A stretch of 50,315 nt of DNA from Proteobacteria bacterium UBA2133. Lineage in GTDB: Bacteria; Pseudomonadota; Gammaproteobacteria; Arenicellales; UBA868. This document shows, piece by piece, positions 8,473-17,625 of this stretch (positions are counted from its first letter, which is position 1; each line of letters opens with the position of its first letter). The position numbers and the translations under genes were made by a program. The DNA is taken from assembly GCA_002327725.1 (NCBI GenBank), contig DCXP01000003.1:1-50315 (forward strand). The letters run 5' to 3'. Under the pieces are notes generated by a model. It was not told where the DNA came from, searched no databases, and was given only the letters and a program-made list of their open reading frames with translations.

Positions 8473-9584
8473 AATACACCCTGAATCATAGCGACGGTAA
8501 TGCCCGGCAGGGCCGGATCGACTTTGCCCGCGGGACTGTCGAAACCCCGGCATTTATGCCGGTTGGAACCGTCGGTTCGGTCCGGTCGGTCAGCCCGGAA
8601 GAGGTTGCCGCGACCGGGGCGCAGATAATCCTCGGAAACACGTTTCATCTGATGCTGAGGCCGGGAGCCGAAATCATCAGCCTGCATGGAACCCTTCATG
8701 ATTTCATGGGGTGGCGCGGCCCGATCCTGACTGACTCCGGGGGTTTTCAGGTTTGGAGTCTGGCGAAGAAAAAAGATATCAGGGAAGACGGGGTTAGCTT
8801 CCGTTCACCCGTGGACGGATCTACAGTCTTTCTTGGGCCGGAAACATCCATGCAGGTGCAAAAGGCCCTTGGCTCGGATATTGTCATGTGCTTTGACGAA
8901 TGCACCGCGTATCCGGCAACTGTTGCACAGGCGCGCGATTCCATGGCGCTGTCGCTTCGCTGGGCGAGGCGCTGTCGCGACTACCCGCTTAGCCCCGGCC
9001 AGGCCTTATTCGGAATCGCCCAGGGCGGCATCCACGAGGCGCTTCGTCTGGAGGCGCTTGAGCGCCTCCAGGCAATCGGCTTTGATGGTTACGCGCTGGG
9101 TGGCCTGTCGGTAGGAGAACCCAAGGAAGATATGCTGAGAATCCTGGAAGCGGTAGCACCTGCCATGCCGGCCGGCAAACCCCGGTATCTGATGGGTGTG
9201 GGCAAGCCCGAGGATCTGCTCGCAGGAGTTGCGTCCGGCATTGATATGTTCGACTGCGTGCTGCCTACACGAAACGCCCGCAACGGCTGGCTGTACACCC
9301 GTCGCGGTATCGTACGCCTTAAGAACACGGCTAACCGCCGGGATACCCGGCCGGTTGATCCCGACTGTCCGTGTCCGACCTGCAGCCAGTTCAGCCGGGC
9401 CTATCTGCGGCATCTGCATGTGGCCGGTGAACTGCTTGGCCCGAGGCTCTGCACCTTGCATAATCTGGTCTTTTTTCAGACCTTGATGTCTGACATTCGC
9501 GATGCGATTACCCGCGGGTGCTTGCAAGCCTTTGCTGATGATTTTATGGCGGTTTTCGGCGGTGAAAACGCCGATGTGGCATAA
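8469..9584 (+). CDS. tgt: tRNA-guanine transglycosylase
   Basis: Tgt exchanges G34 of GUN-anticodon tRNAs for preQ1. The 371-residue protein has the substrate-pocket motif DSGGFQVWSL with Asp89, the nucleophile region GIDMFDCVLPTRNARNG with Asp262, and the zinc site Cys300, Cys302, Cys305 and His331. All catalytic and structural residues are present. It overlaps queA by four bases and is 39 bases ahead of yajC. A TTCGAATC string in that gap resembles a tRNA T-loop but no tRNA is there. Confidence 0.97.
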   Translation: MKYTLNHSDGNARQGRIDFARGTVETPAFMPVGTVGSVRSVSPEEVAATGAQIILGNTFHLMLRPGAEIISLHGTLHDFMGWRGPILTDSGGFQVWSLAKKKDIREDGVSFRSPVDGSTVFLGPETSMQVQKALGSDIVMCFDECTAYPATVAQARDSMALSLRWARRCRDYPLSPGQALFGIAQGGIHEALRLEALERLQAIGFDGYALGGLSVGEPKEDMLRILEAVAPAMPAGKPRYLMGVGKPEDLLAGVASGIDMFDCVLPTRNARNGWLYTRRGIVRLKNTANRRDTRPVDPDCPCPTCSQFSRAYLRHLHVAGELLGPRLCTLHNLVFFQTLMSDIRDAITRGCLQAFADDFMAVFGGENADVA

Positions 9585-9623
9585 TCGCGCGCCTTTCCAC
9601 GGTTCGAATCAAGAGGTAGCAAA

Positions 9624-9941
9624 ATGGATTTTTTGATTTCCGACGCCTTGGCCCAAGGCGGGGGAGGAACCGGCGGAAGCCTGTTCAGTCTCCTGCCGCT
9701 GGCGGCGATTTTTGTCCTTTTCTATTTCCTGCTGATTCGCCCTCAGCAAAAACGCGCAAAGCAGCACAAGGAAATGGTGGCGGCATTGGCCAAAGGTGAA
9801 GAGGTGGTGACCAACGGAGGCCTTTTGGGAAAGGTGACAGAGATCGACGACAACTTCATTACCCTGGAAATCTCAAGCGGATTGAACGTCAAGGTCCAAA
9901 GGCAGGCGGTATCGCAGGTCATGCCGAAAGGTACCTATTAA
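9624..9941 (+). CDS. yajC: Preprotein translocase accessory subunit YajC
   Basis: 105 residues, with one transmembrane helix at about 20-40 followed by the conserved FLLIRPQQKRAKQHKEMVAAL segment split here as LLIRPQQKRAK and the soluble domain GEEVVTNGGLLGKV. YajC associates with SecD and SecF in the inner membrane. A ribosome binding site (AAGAGG) precedes the ATG. It lies between tgt and secD, its usual place. Confidence 0.96.
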   Translation: MDFLISDALAQGGGGTGGSLFSLLPLAAIFVLFYFLLIRPQQKRAKQHKEMVAALAKGEEVVTNGGLLGKVTEIDDNFITLEISSGLNVKVQRQAVSQVMPKGTY

Positions 9942-9945
9942 GTCG

Positions 9946-11835
9946 ATGCGTAATCACACGCCGTGGTGGAAATGGCTGATCATCGCGGCGGTTATCCTGC
10001 CAGGTGCGTTTTACGCGCTTCCCAACCTGTTTGGTGACGATCCGGGCATCCAGTTGCGCGGCGCCCGGGGCGGCAGCCTGAGTGCTGAGCAACTGGTGCA
10101 GGTACAAAAGGTTCTGGACGATGCCGGGCTTGGCTATGGCGCCCTGGTACTGGATGACTCAGGTATCCGGGTCCGTTTTGCCACAACGGATGCCCAGCTG
10201 CAGGCCCGCGACATGCTGGAGGCGCGCCTGCCGACGGGCTACACCATTGCACTGACCCTGCTGCCAGCGGCGCCCGAGTGGCTTTCGAGCGTCGGCGCGC
10301 TGCCGATGTATCTTGGTCTCGACCTTCGCGGCGGGGTGCATTTTCTGCTTGAGGTCGACATGGCGAGTGCCCAGCGCCGTGCGGAGGACCGGTATGTTGC
10401 CGATCTGCGCTCAACGCTGCGCGAAGCCAAGATACGGTACCGCGGGATCGCCCGCGACACCTCGGGCGGCATCACCGTAACGCTTCGTTCAGTAGAGTCA
10501 GCCGAGGATGCGCTGAAGACGATCCGCGAGGAGCTCCCGGGTCTGGTTGTGACCGAAGGGGAGGAGGGCTCTGAAAACGTCCTGAACGCGAGCCTTGTGC
10601 AAAGCGAGATCGATCAATTGTCTCAGTTCGCTCTTGAGCAGAACATCACGGCGCTTCGCAACCGGGTTGACGAGTTGGGCGTCGCGGAACCCGTCGTCCA
10701 GCGCCAGGGCGACCGCCGGATCGTGGTGCAACTGCCGGGAGTGCAGGACACGGCGCGCGCAAAACGCATTCTCGGCCGCACAGCCACGCTGGAGATGATG
10801 ATGGTCGACGAGGAGCACAGCCTCGAGGCCGCGTTGGGCGGCAAAGTACCTCCGGGGTCAAAGATTTACCGCTTCCGTGACGAGCGGCCTATTCTGCTGG
10901 AGAAACGGGTGATCTATTCCGGCGAGAACATCGTCGATGCGGCGGCAAGTATCGATACACAAAGCGGCGGACCGATCGTCAGTATCACCCTGGACGCAAT
11001 CGGGGCAAGAATCAATCAGAAGATCACCGGCAAGAATATCGGCAAGCGGATGGCAGTGCTGTACATTGAGAACCGATCGTCGATCAGAACCGATGCCGAT
11101 GGAATGCCCCTGAAGGATAACGAGGGGCGGGTATTGCGTACCCAGCAGCGTGTCGAGGAAGTGATTACCGCCCCGGTGATCCGGGACCAACTCGGCAAGC
11201 GTTTTCAGATTGAAGGGCTCGACAGCGTGACCGAGGCCCGTGATCTCGCGCTGATGCTCCGGGCCGGCTCTCTGGCCGCACCGGTGGAGATTATCGAGGA
11301 GCGGACCGTCGGTCCGAGCCTCGGTCAGGCGAATATCGACCAGGGATTCAGGTCGGTGATGGTCGGCTTCATCCTGGTACTCATTTTCATGGCTGTCTAT
11401 TACCGGGTATTCGGGCTCTTCGCCAATGTCGCACTGGCGCTTAATCTCGTACTGATTGTCGCCGTGCTGTCACTGTTACAGGCGACCCTGACGCTGCCGG
11501 GTGTGGCCGGTATTGTTCTGACCGTGGGTATGGCTGTCGATGCGAACGTGCTGATCTTCGAGCGTATTCGAGAGGAGATTCAAAATGGTGCGACTCCGCA
11601 GGCGAGTATTCATACCGGCTACGAGCGGGCCTTGTCGACTATCGTCGATGCCAACGTCACCACCCTGATCGCGGCGATTGTTCTGTTCAATTTCGGGACC
11701 GGACCCATTAAGGGATTCGCCGTGACACTCAGCATCGGCATCATTACGTCGATGTTTACCGCAATTGTTGTGACCCGTGCCCTGGTTAATTTCCTTTATG
11801 GCGGAAAGCGGGTCAAGGCATTGGCTATCTGGTAG
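9946..11835 (+). CDS. secD: Protein translocase subunit SecD
   Basis: 629 residues, full length. SecD with SecF uses the proton-motive force to complete protein export on the periplasmic side. Visible features are an N-terminal transmembrane helix (residues 8-27), the LGLDLRGGVHF motif near 124-134, a large periplasmic P1 region, and the five C-terminal transmembrane helices with GMAVDANVLIFERIREE, which carries the essential Asp of the proton path. It follows yajC by 4 bases and precedes secF by 8. Confidence 0.97.
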   Translation: MRNHTPWWKWLIIAAVILPGAFYALPNLFGDDPGIQLRGARGGSLSAEQLVQVQKVLDDAGLGYGALVLDDSGIRVRFATTDAQLQARDMLEARLPTGYTIALTLLPAAPEWLSSVGALPMYLGLDLRGGVHFLLEVDMASAQRRAEDRYVADLRSTLREAKIRYRGIARDTSGGITVTLRSVESAEDALKTIREELPGLVVTEGEEGSENVLNASLVQSEIDQLSQFALEQNITALRNRVDELGVAEPVVQRQGDRRIVVQLPGVQDTARAKRILGRTATLEMMMVDEEHSLEAALGGKVPPGSKIYRFRDERPILLEKRVIYSGENIVDAAASIDTQSGGPIVSITLDAIGARINQKITGKNIGKRMAVLYIENRSSIRTDADGMPLKDNEGRVLRTQQRVEEVITAPVIRDQLGKRFQIEGLDSVTEARDLALMLRAGSLAAPVEIIEERTVGPSLGQANIDQGFRSVMVGFILVLIFMAVYYRVFGLFANVALALNLVLIVAVLSLLQATLTLPGVAGIVLTVGMAVDANVLIFERIREEIQNGATPQASIHTGYERALSTIVDANVTTLIAAIVLFNFGTGPIKGFAVTLSIGIITSMFTAIVVTRALVNFLYGGKRVKALAIW

Positions 11836-11843
11836 CGGCTTCT

Positions 11844-12857
11844 ATGCGCTTATTTAAACAGGTCACCCAATTCGATTTTCTCGGCAAACGCCGGACGGCG
11901 TGGATTGTGTCGCTCGTGCTGCTGGTACTGAGCCTCGGCTCTTTGGGCCTTCGGGGCCTTAATTTCGGTATCGATTTCACCGGCGGGACCCTGGTCGAAC
12001 TCGAATATGCACAGTCGGCCGACCCGGTCACGGTACGCTCGGTGTTAAGAGATGCCGGCGTCGACAATGCCATCGTCCAGTATTTCGGTACGTCCCGGGA
12101 TATTCTTGTGCGCTTGCCGGTAAGTGAAGGCAAGGCGGCCTCCGAGCAGAGCAGTGACGTCGTGAGTGCGCTGAGAAAGGCTGCAGGAGAAACCCTCACC
12201 GAGAGCGCGCAGGGCGGCCTGCAGCAGTGCGCCAGTGCAAGCGGCAGTAGCGCAGACTGCCAGGTGCAGATGCGTCGGGTGGAGTTTGTCGGGCCGCAGG
12301 TCGGGGGCGAACTTACGGAGAAGGGCGGTCTGGCAATGCTCTACGCGCTGATCGGCATCCTGATATACGTGGCCTTCAGATTCGAGTGGCGCTTTGCCGT
12401 TGGTGCCGTCAGTGCACTGGTCCACGATGTGCTGATTACGCTGGGTGTGTTCTCGATTCTCGGGATCGAGTTTTCCCTGCCGGTCCTTGCGGCGGTGCTT
12501 GCCGTTATCGGCTACTCACTGAACGACACGATTGTGGTGTTTGACCGGATTCGGGATAACTTCCGCAAGATGCGCAAGGGGTCTGTACTTGCGATCATGA
12601 ACCGCTCTGTGAATGAAACCCTGCCGCGAACGGTCCTGACGTCCGTGACCACGTTACTGGTGGTCCTGACATTGCTGCTCGCGGGTGGCGAGATCATCAA
12701 AGGGTTCGCGATTGCGCTGCTGATCGGTGTCCTGATAGGTACGTATTCTTCAATCTTTGTCGCCAGCCCCGCTGTGTTGGTACTGGGCATCTCCCGCGAG
12801 GATATGCTCCCGGTCGCCAAAGAAGGAGCGGGAGCGGAGGGCGACCCGGCTTCCTAA
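11844..12857 (+). CDS. secF: Protein translocase subunit SecF
   Basis: 337 residues. Features are a first transmembrane helix (about 18-38), the FGIDFTGGTLVELEY motif, a periplasmic loop of about 110 residues and a C-terminal five-helix bundle with GYSLNDTIVVFDRIRDN, the counterpart of the SecD proton-path helix. SecD and SecF are separate genes here, as in other gammaproteobacteria. The last gene of the yajC-secD-secF set; nrdR starts 28 bases later without a clear terminator between. Confidence 0.97.
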   Translation: MRLFKQVTQFDFLGKRRTAWIVSLVLLVLSLGSLGLRGLNFGIDFTGGTLVELEYAQSADPVTVRSVLRDAGVDNAIVQYFGTSRDILVRLPVSEGKAASEQSSDVVSALRKAAGETLTESAQGGLQQCASASGSSADCQVQMRRVEFVGPQVGGELTEKGGLAMLYALIGILIYVAFRFEWRFAVGAVSALVHDVLITLGVFSILGIEFSLPVLAAVLAVIGYSLNDTIVVFDRIRDNFRKMRKGSVLAIMNRSVNETLPRTVLTSVTTLLVVLTLLLAGGEIIKGFAIALLIGVLIGTYSSIFVASPAVLVLGISREDMLPVAKEGAGAEGDPAS

Positions 12858-12885
12858 GCCTATTGCGGCGCCCTAAAGGCCTGCC

Positions 12886-13404
12886 ATGCGTTGCCCCGCC
12901 TGCTCCAGCGACGATACCCGGGTAATCGATTCCCGTCTTGGTGACGCCGGTGCAACGGTCCGGCGCCGGCGCGAATGCCAGGGATGCAGTCACCGCTTTA
13001 CAACCTTTGAGCGCTTTGAACGCGAGCAGCCCAGGGTGGTTAAAAGTGATGGCAGGCGTGAACCCTGGGACGAGGGGAAACTCCGTCGGGGATTAATGCG
13101 GGCACTGGAAAAGCGGCCGGTCGGGCTCGATCAGATTGATGCGCTGATCAATAACGTCAGTCGTGAGATTCAGCTCAACGGCGAACCGGAAGTGCGTTCG
13201 GCTGCGATTGGCGAGGTCGTGATGAGTCTGCTGCCGCAGATCGATGAGATTGCCTATGTGCGGTACGCATCCGTGTATCGAAGTTTCGAGGACGTGGCTG
13301 CGTTCAGCAAAGAAGTCGATCGGCTGCGCAAGGATCGAAAGACACCGGCAAAGGTGACGCAACTGTCACTGCTGGTCGAGCCGGGATCAGGGCGCAAACG
13401 ATGA
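12886..13404 (+). CDS. nrdR: Transcriptional repressor NrdR
   Basis: NrdR is the zinc-ribbon, ATP-cone repressor of ribonucleotide reductase operons. The 172-residue product has zinc cysteines at 3, 6, 31 and 34, the conserved RFTTFERFE stretch, and an ATP-cone from about residue 48 to 138. It overlaps ribD by four bases (ATGA at 13401), the standard nrdR-ribD junction of proteobacteria. Confidence 0.97.
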   Translation: MRCPACSSDDTRVIDSRLGDAGATVRRRRECQGCSHRFTTFERFEREQPRVVKSDGRREPWDEGKLRRGLMRALEKRPVGLDQIDALINNVSREIQLNGEPEVRSAAIGEVVMSLLPQIDEIAYVRYASVYRSFEDVAAFSKEVDRLRKDRKTPAKVTQLSLLVEPGSGRKR

Positions 13405-14507
13405 GCGTCCAAAAAATTGAGGACCGGGAGCGCCGCTTTCTTGAGCGTGCGGTCGAGCTTGCGGAAAACGGCCTCTACACCACCAAGCCCAACCCGCGGG
13501 TCGGCTGCGTGGTAGCCCTGGGTGAGGAAATCGTCGGCGAAGGCTGGCACCAGCGCGCCGGCGAAGCGCATGCGGAAATCCACGCCCTGTCTGCTGCGGG
13601 TAGCCGGGCGAAAGGGGCCGAGGTGTTTGTCAGCCTTGAGCCTTGCGCGCATACCGGACGAACCGGGCCCTGCGCCCAGGCGCTCATTGACGCCGGGGTA
13701 AAGCGGGTGGTGACGGCGATGGTGGATCCGAACCCGCAGGTCGCCGGCAAGGGGCTCGAAATGCTGAGCGCGGCGGGTATCGATGCCGAGGTTTCGGAGG
13801 ATGACCATGGAGCGCGCGGGCTGAACGCGGGATTCTGCCGCAGAATGGCGGGTGGTCGACCGCTGGTGAGGCTCAAGGTTGCCGCGACGCTGGACGGTCG
13901 AACAGCGGCCAATGATGGCAGCAGTCAGTGGATTACAGGAGAGGCCGCGCGTGCGGATGTCCACCGGCTCCGGGCCAGCAGTTGCGCCATCGTTACCGGC
14001 ATCGGGACGGTGAAAGAGGACAATCCCCGCCTGAACGCCCGTGTTGATGCGGACGTGGCGCAGCCGCTGCGGGTGGTGCTTGATGGGAAAGGCCAGCTGG
14101 ACCCGCAAGCGAGGCTTTTTTCCGAACCCGGAGATATTCTTATCGTCACCAGCCGTGAAGACGATGAGGGTTTCGGATTTGACGCCCGTACCGAGCAACT
14201 CTGCCTTGCCGGCGATGATGGCCGCGTTGATGTCGCCGGGGTGCTGGATGTTCTTGCCGAACGGGCCTGCAATGAAGTGCTGGTTGAGGCAGGTGCCGGC
14301 GTCGCGGGTGCTTTTGTTTCGCGTGGGCTGGTTGATGAACTTTGGGTGTATCAGTCGCCGGATATACTGGGCTCTGGAGGTCAGGGCATGTTTGTCATGC
14401 GGGGTATGCGATCGATCGACGACCGCGTGGAGTTCGAACTGAAAGATATCTGCAGGATTCGGCGCGATATCCGCCTGATCTATGTTCCCACGAAGGAGGG
14501 CTCGTGA
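13401..14507 (+). CDS. ribD: Bifunctional riboflavin deaminase/reductase RibD
   Basis: 368 residues. The N-terminal deaminase domain carries the zinc-site HAE motif (HAEIHAL) and PCAHTGRTGPC, which provides both zinc cysteines. The C-terminal reductase domain starts near residue 150 (PLVRLKVAATLDGRTA) and ends normally. RibD carries out the second and third steps of riboflavin synthesis, on the GTP cyclohydrolase II product. It overlaps nrdR upstream and shares its final base with the ribE start (TGATG at 14505-14509). Confidence 0.97.
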   Translation: MSVQKIEDRERRFLERAVELAENGLYTTKPNPRVGCVVALGEEIVGEGWHQRAGEAHAEIHALSAAGSRAKGAEVFVSLEPCAHTGRTGPCAQALIDAGVKRVVTAMVDPNPQVAGKGLEMLSAAGIDAEVSEDDHGARGLNAGFCRRMAGGRPLVRLKVAATLDGRTAANDGSSQWITGEAARADVHRLRASSCAIVTGIGTVKEDNPRLNARVDADVAQPLRVVLDGKGQLDPQARLFSEPGDILIVTSREDDEGFGFDARTEQLCLAGDDGRVDVAGVLDVLAERACNEVLVEAGAGVAGAFVSRGLVDELWVYQSPDILGSGGQGMFVMRGMRSIDDRVEFELKDICRIRRDIRLIYVPTKEGS

Positions 14508-15112
14508 TGTTTACCGGCATCGTGCAGGATATCGGAACGATCGGTTCGATAGAGGTCCGTAACGGCGATTTGGTGATCCAGATCGAGCCAGCCGCGCTGG
14601 ACACAGGTTTAATCAGTGTGGGTGACAGCGTCGCCGTGGCCGGGGTCTGTCTGACGGTTGTCCGGCAGGAGCCAGGCGTTGTTTTTTTTGATGTATCAAA
14701 AGAGACGCTCTCGCGGACACTGCTGGGTACTTGGCAACCGGAAGACGGGGTGAATCTGGAACTTGCCATGAGTGCGCAGGACCGTTTCGGTGGCCATCTG
14801 GTCAGCGGCCACGTTGACGGCGTCGTGACCCTGGTGGAAGCCGAGACTTCGGCGAGATCCGCCCGAATGCGTTTCAGCGGCCCGCGAGAGGTTGCGGCCT
14901 ACATCGCCGAAAAGGGCTCGGTAACACTCGATGGAGTCAGTTTGACAGTGAACGATGTCCACGACCTGAAAGAGGCGGTAGAGTTCGCTGTGAATCTTGT
15001 CCCGCATACGCTCAGCGTCACGACCCTGGGCAGGTTAACGAAGGGTCAGAGCGTACACATTGAGGTCGACATCGTGGCCCGCTACCTGAAGCGCCTTCAG
15101 GAATGCAGTTAA
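14507..15112 (+). CDS. ribE: Riboflavin synthase alpha subunit
   Basis: 201 residues from ATG at 14507, chosen because it gives the universal MFTGIVQDIG start and has GAAGGAGGG at 14492-14500 as ribosome binding site. There are two lumazine-binding beta-barrel repeats (about 1-97 and 98-195), the second opening with GGHLVSGHVDG. The enzyme dismutates two 6,7-dimethyl-8-ribityllumazine molecules to riboflavin. It overlaps both neighbours. Called ribC in E. coli and Pseudomonas naming. Confidence 0.96.
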   Translation: MFTGIVQDIGTIGSIEVRNGDLVIQIEPAALDTGLISVGDSVAVAGVCLTVVRQEPGVVFFDVSKETLSRTLLGTWQPEDGVNLELAMSAQDRFGGHLVSGHVDGVVTLVEAETSARSARMRFSGPREVAAYIAEKGSVTLDGVSLTVNDVHDLKEAVEFAVNLVPHTLSVTTLGRLTKGQSVHIEVDIVARYLKRLQECS

Positions 15113-16245
15113 AGGCACTTAATGAAATGACGGAAGAGCGCACTGGTCTTGGCGTGAGCCCGATCGAGCGAGTACTCGAGGATTACCGGGAAGGAAAGAT
15201 GGTCATCCTGGTGGATGACGAGGACCGTGAAAACGAAGGCGACCTTGTCATAGGGGCCGGGTTTGTGACCGCCGAGCATATTAACTTCATGGCAGCGCAT
15301 GGCCGAGGGTTAATCTGCCTGACCCTGACTGAAGAACGTTGTCGCCATCTGAAACTGCCGCTGATGGTGAACGATAGCAATGCCCGGTATTCCACGAACT
15401 TTACGGTGTCGATCGAGGCGGCTGACGGCGTAAGTACCGGTATATCAGCGGCTGACCGCGCCCACACGATCCGTACCGCGGTGAGTGAAAATACGACGGG
15501 CGAAGAGATTGTGAGTCCGGGACATGTGTTTCCGATCATGGCCCAGCCCGGCGGTGTATTGACCCGTGCGGGTCACACCGAGGCGGGAGTGGACCTTGCG
15601 CGGCTGGCCGGTATCGAACCCGCCAGCGTGATCTGCGAGATTCTGAACCCCGATGGCACCATGGCGAGACTTCCGGATCTTCTGGAGTTCAGTGGTACGC
15701 ATGGCCTCAAACTCGGGACGATTGCCGATCTCATCCGCTACCGGATGCGCACAGAGCCGACGGTCTGGCGGGTATCGGAAAACATCGTCAGCACCCGGCA
15801 CGGCGACTTTCGTGCTGTTATCTATGAGGATGGCGAGCTCAAACAGGTCCACATGGCTCTGGTGCATGGCACGATTCAGCCGGATACGCCCTCAATGGTC
15901 CGGGTCCACACCCATCGCGGCGCTTTCGATATGTTGGCCGAGGCGCGGGAAGCACAAAGCTGGAACGTCGATGCGGCGCTTGCAAGAATTGCCCAGGAAC
16001 CCTCCGGTGTACTGGTGCTTCTGACCTACTCGGAGGACGCCGCGCAACTGGACCGTCGTATTCGCGGGGAGTCTGCAAGCGATGGCAAGGAGCGCGAACT
16101 GCGCATGCTGGGGGCCGGGAGCCAGATTCTTTCAGACCTCGGCGCCGGCAAGGTCCGCGTGCTCGGCACACCCCTGCGCACGCACGCACTGTCGGGCTTC
16201 GGATTGGAGGTTCTTGAATACCTGCCTGGTCCCGGGGCAGATTGA
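15103..16245 (+). CDS. ribBA: DHBP synthase with a degenerate GTP cyclohydrolase II domain (RibBX type)
   Basis: 380 residues. The N-terminal 3,4-dihydroxy-2-butanone 4-phosphate synthase domain is intact: the acidic metal-site loop DDEDRENEGD at 38-47 and HTEAGVDLARLAG are present. The C-terminal half is RibA-like in length and overall pattern, but where GTP cyclohydrolase II needs RVHSEC...RCDCG for its zinc it reads RVHTHRGAFDMLAEAREAQS with no cysteine, and the catalytic QEGRG motif is gone. It should therefore make DHBP but not open GTP, as in the RibBX hybrids described in proteobacteria. The start is ATG 15103, overlapping ribE; ATG 15127 with AAAGG upstream is a good alternative. Confidence 0.93.
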   Translation: MQLKALNEMTEERTGLGVSPIERVLEDYREGKMVILVDDEDRENEGDLVIGAGFVTAEHINFMAAHGRGLICLTLTEERCRHLKLPLMVNDSNARYSTNFTVSIEAADGVSTGISAADRAHTIRTAVSENTTGEEIVSPGHVFPIMAQPGGVLTRAGHTEAGVDLARLAGIEPASVICEILNPDGTMARLPDLLEFSGTHGLKLGTIADLIRYRMRTEPTVWRVSENIVSTRHGDFRAVIYEDGELKQVHMALVHGTIQPDTPSMVRVHTHRGAFDMLAEAREAQSWNVDAALARIAQEPSGVLVLLTYSEDAAQLDRRIRGESASDGKERELRMLGAGSQILSDLGAGKVRVLGTPLRTHALSGFGLEVLEYLPGPGAD

Positions 16246-16246
16246 T

Positions 16247-16675
16247 GTGGCTTCGGTAAGTCGGCATCTGGCGCGCCGCTGCGCCGCCCAGGCACTGTAC
16301 CAGTGGATGATCACCGGACAGCCTACGGCTGAGATTGAATCAGGGTTTATCAGTGATGATGCGCTGACAGACTCAGACATAGGGTATTTCCGGCACCTGA
16401 TCGGCGCAGTGCCCGAACGGCGGGACGCCCTGGAGCAACAGCTGCATGCCTTGATTGAGCGCCCCTTAAGTCAACTGGACCCGGTTGAGCGCGCGATTAT
16501 TCTTATTGGCGCCTATGAAATCCTGTTTCGCCACGATATCCCGGACAGCGTGGCGATCAATGAGGCGGTCGAAATGGCGCATCTCTTCGGCGCGAAGGAC
16601 AGCTATAAATTTGTAAATGGCGTGCTGGACCGTCTCGCCGGCGAACGAGGGGTAACGGACAGTAAAGCTCCCTGA
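16247..16675 (+). CDS. nusB: Transcription antitermination protein NusB
   Basis: 142 residues from GTG at 16247, one base past the ribBA stop; the frame is open further upstream inside ribBA, but homology starts at SRHLARRCAAQALYQW. The all-helical NusB fold ends with the conserved AIILIGAYEI and AINEAVEMAHLFGAKDSYKFVNGVLD region that contacts NusE and boxA RNA. ribH, which normally sits just before nusB, is absent. The stop overlaps the thiL start (TGATG). Confidence 0.95.
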   Translation: MASVSRHLARRCAAQALYQWMITGQPTAEIESGFISDDALTDSDIGYFRHLIGAVPERRDALEQQLHALIERPLSQLDPVERAIILIGAYEILFRHDIPDSVAINEAVEMAHLFGAKDSYKFVNGVLDRLAGERGVTDSKAP

Positions 16676-17625
16676 TGGACGAGTTCGAGCTGATTGACCA
16701 GATCTTCCATCGGCGGGAGGATCAAAAGTCCTGGGTGAGCGTTGGCGTCGGCGATGACGGCGCGGTTCTGGACGTGACACCGGGTAAACAGAGTGTGGTG
16801 GTCATGGATACCCTGGTGAGCGGGGTTCACTTTCTGCACGCTCAGCCTGCCGATTCCATTGGTCATCGTGCGCTGGCGGTAAATTTGAGTGATATCGCCG
16901 CAATGGGAGCAACACCCCGCTGGGCGACTCTGAGCCTGACGATTCCTGATTTTGACGGCGAGTGGCTTAGGGCATTCGCAGAGGGGTTCTTTAAACTGGC
17001 GCAAATTCATGGTGTTGCGCTGGTGGGCGGCGATACTACGGCGGGCCCTTTGGCGATATCGGTTACCGTGGGCGGGGAAGTCGATCCAGCGGCGGTGTTA
17101 CGCCGAAGCGGCGCAAAATCAGGTGATCGGATCTTTGTGAGCGGCAGGCTCGGCGGTGCAGCGGCGGCCCTTTCGTGCGAGGAGGCGTCCACCGATAGGG
17201 CCCTGCAGCAGGCTTTATGGTACCCCGAGCCACGGGTTGATCTTGGAATGGAGCTTGGTCGCCTCGCCCATAGCGCCATCGATCTTTCGGACGGACTGCT
17301 GGCAGACCTTGGTCATGTCCTCAAGGCGAGTGGCGACCTCGGCGCGGATATAGAGGCTGACCAGGTTCCCCTGTTTGATGCGTCGGTTTCCTTGCTGGAA
17401 TACCGCCGGGCGCTTGAGCTTGCCCTCGGCGGGGGCGATGATTACGAGCTCTGCTTCACCGCCCCGGATAAGGCACACCAGGAGCTTCTTTCTATCGGGA
17501 GCCGACTGGGTCTTGAGATGTTCTGTATCGGGCGTATCACCCGGGAAGGCGGCTGCTGTGTCCGCGGCGGACCGCCGGGCCTTGCGGACATCACGTCGGG
17601 GTACCGGCATCTCTGGCGAAAATGA
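16675..17625 (+). CDS. thiL: Thiamine-monophosphate kinase
   Basis: ThiL phosphorylates thiamine monophosphate to the active diphosphate. The 316-residue protein shows the GDDGAVLD metal and ATP motif (about 24-31), MDTLVSGVHF, GGDTT, and a C-terminal GGGDDYELCFT motif, all family hallmarks. It overlaps nusB by one base and pgpA by four (ATGA at 17622), giving a tight nusB-thiL-pgpA unit. Confidence 0.96.
   Translation: MDEFELIDQIFHRREDQKSWVSVGVGDDGAVLDVTPGKQSVVVMDTLVSGVHFLHAQPADSIGHRALAVNLSDIAAMGATPRWATLSLTIPDFDGEWLRAFAEGFFKLAQIHGVALVGGDTTAGPLAISVTVGGEVDPAAVLRRSGAKSGDRIFVSGRLGGAAAALSCEEASTDRALQQALWYPEPRVDLGMELGRLAHSAIDLSDGLLADLGHVLKASGDLGADIEADQVPLFDASVSLLEYRRALELALGGGDDYELCFTAPDKAHQELLSIGSRLGLEMFCIGRITREGGCCVRGGPPGLADITSGYRHLWRK

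Noticed and set aside
9600..9615. GGTTCGAATC string resembling a tRNA T-loop in the tgt-yajC gap
   Set aside because: The flanking bases do not pair as a T-stem and there is no room for acceptor, D or anticodon arms in the 39-base gap.
12858..13400. FMN riboswitch near the riboflavin genes
   Set aside because: ribD, ribE and ribBA overlap one another and the secF-nrdR gap is only 28 bases, so there is no room for one; none seen elsewhere.
13254..14198. Long minus-strand reading frame opposite nrdR/ribD
   Set aside because: No family resemblance, and the plus strand encodes two unmistakable genes; it is a GC-driven antisense frame.
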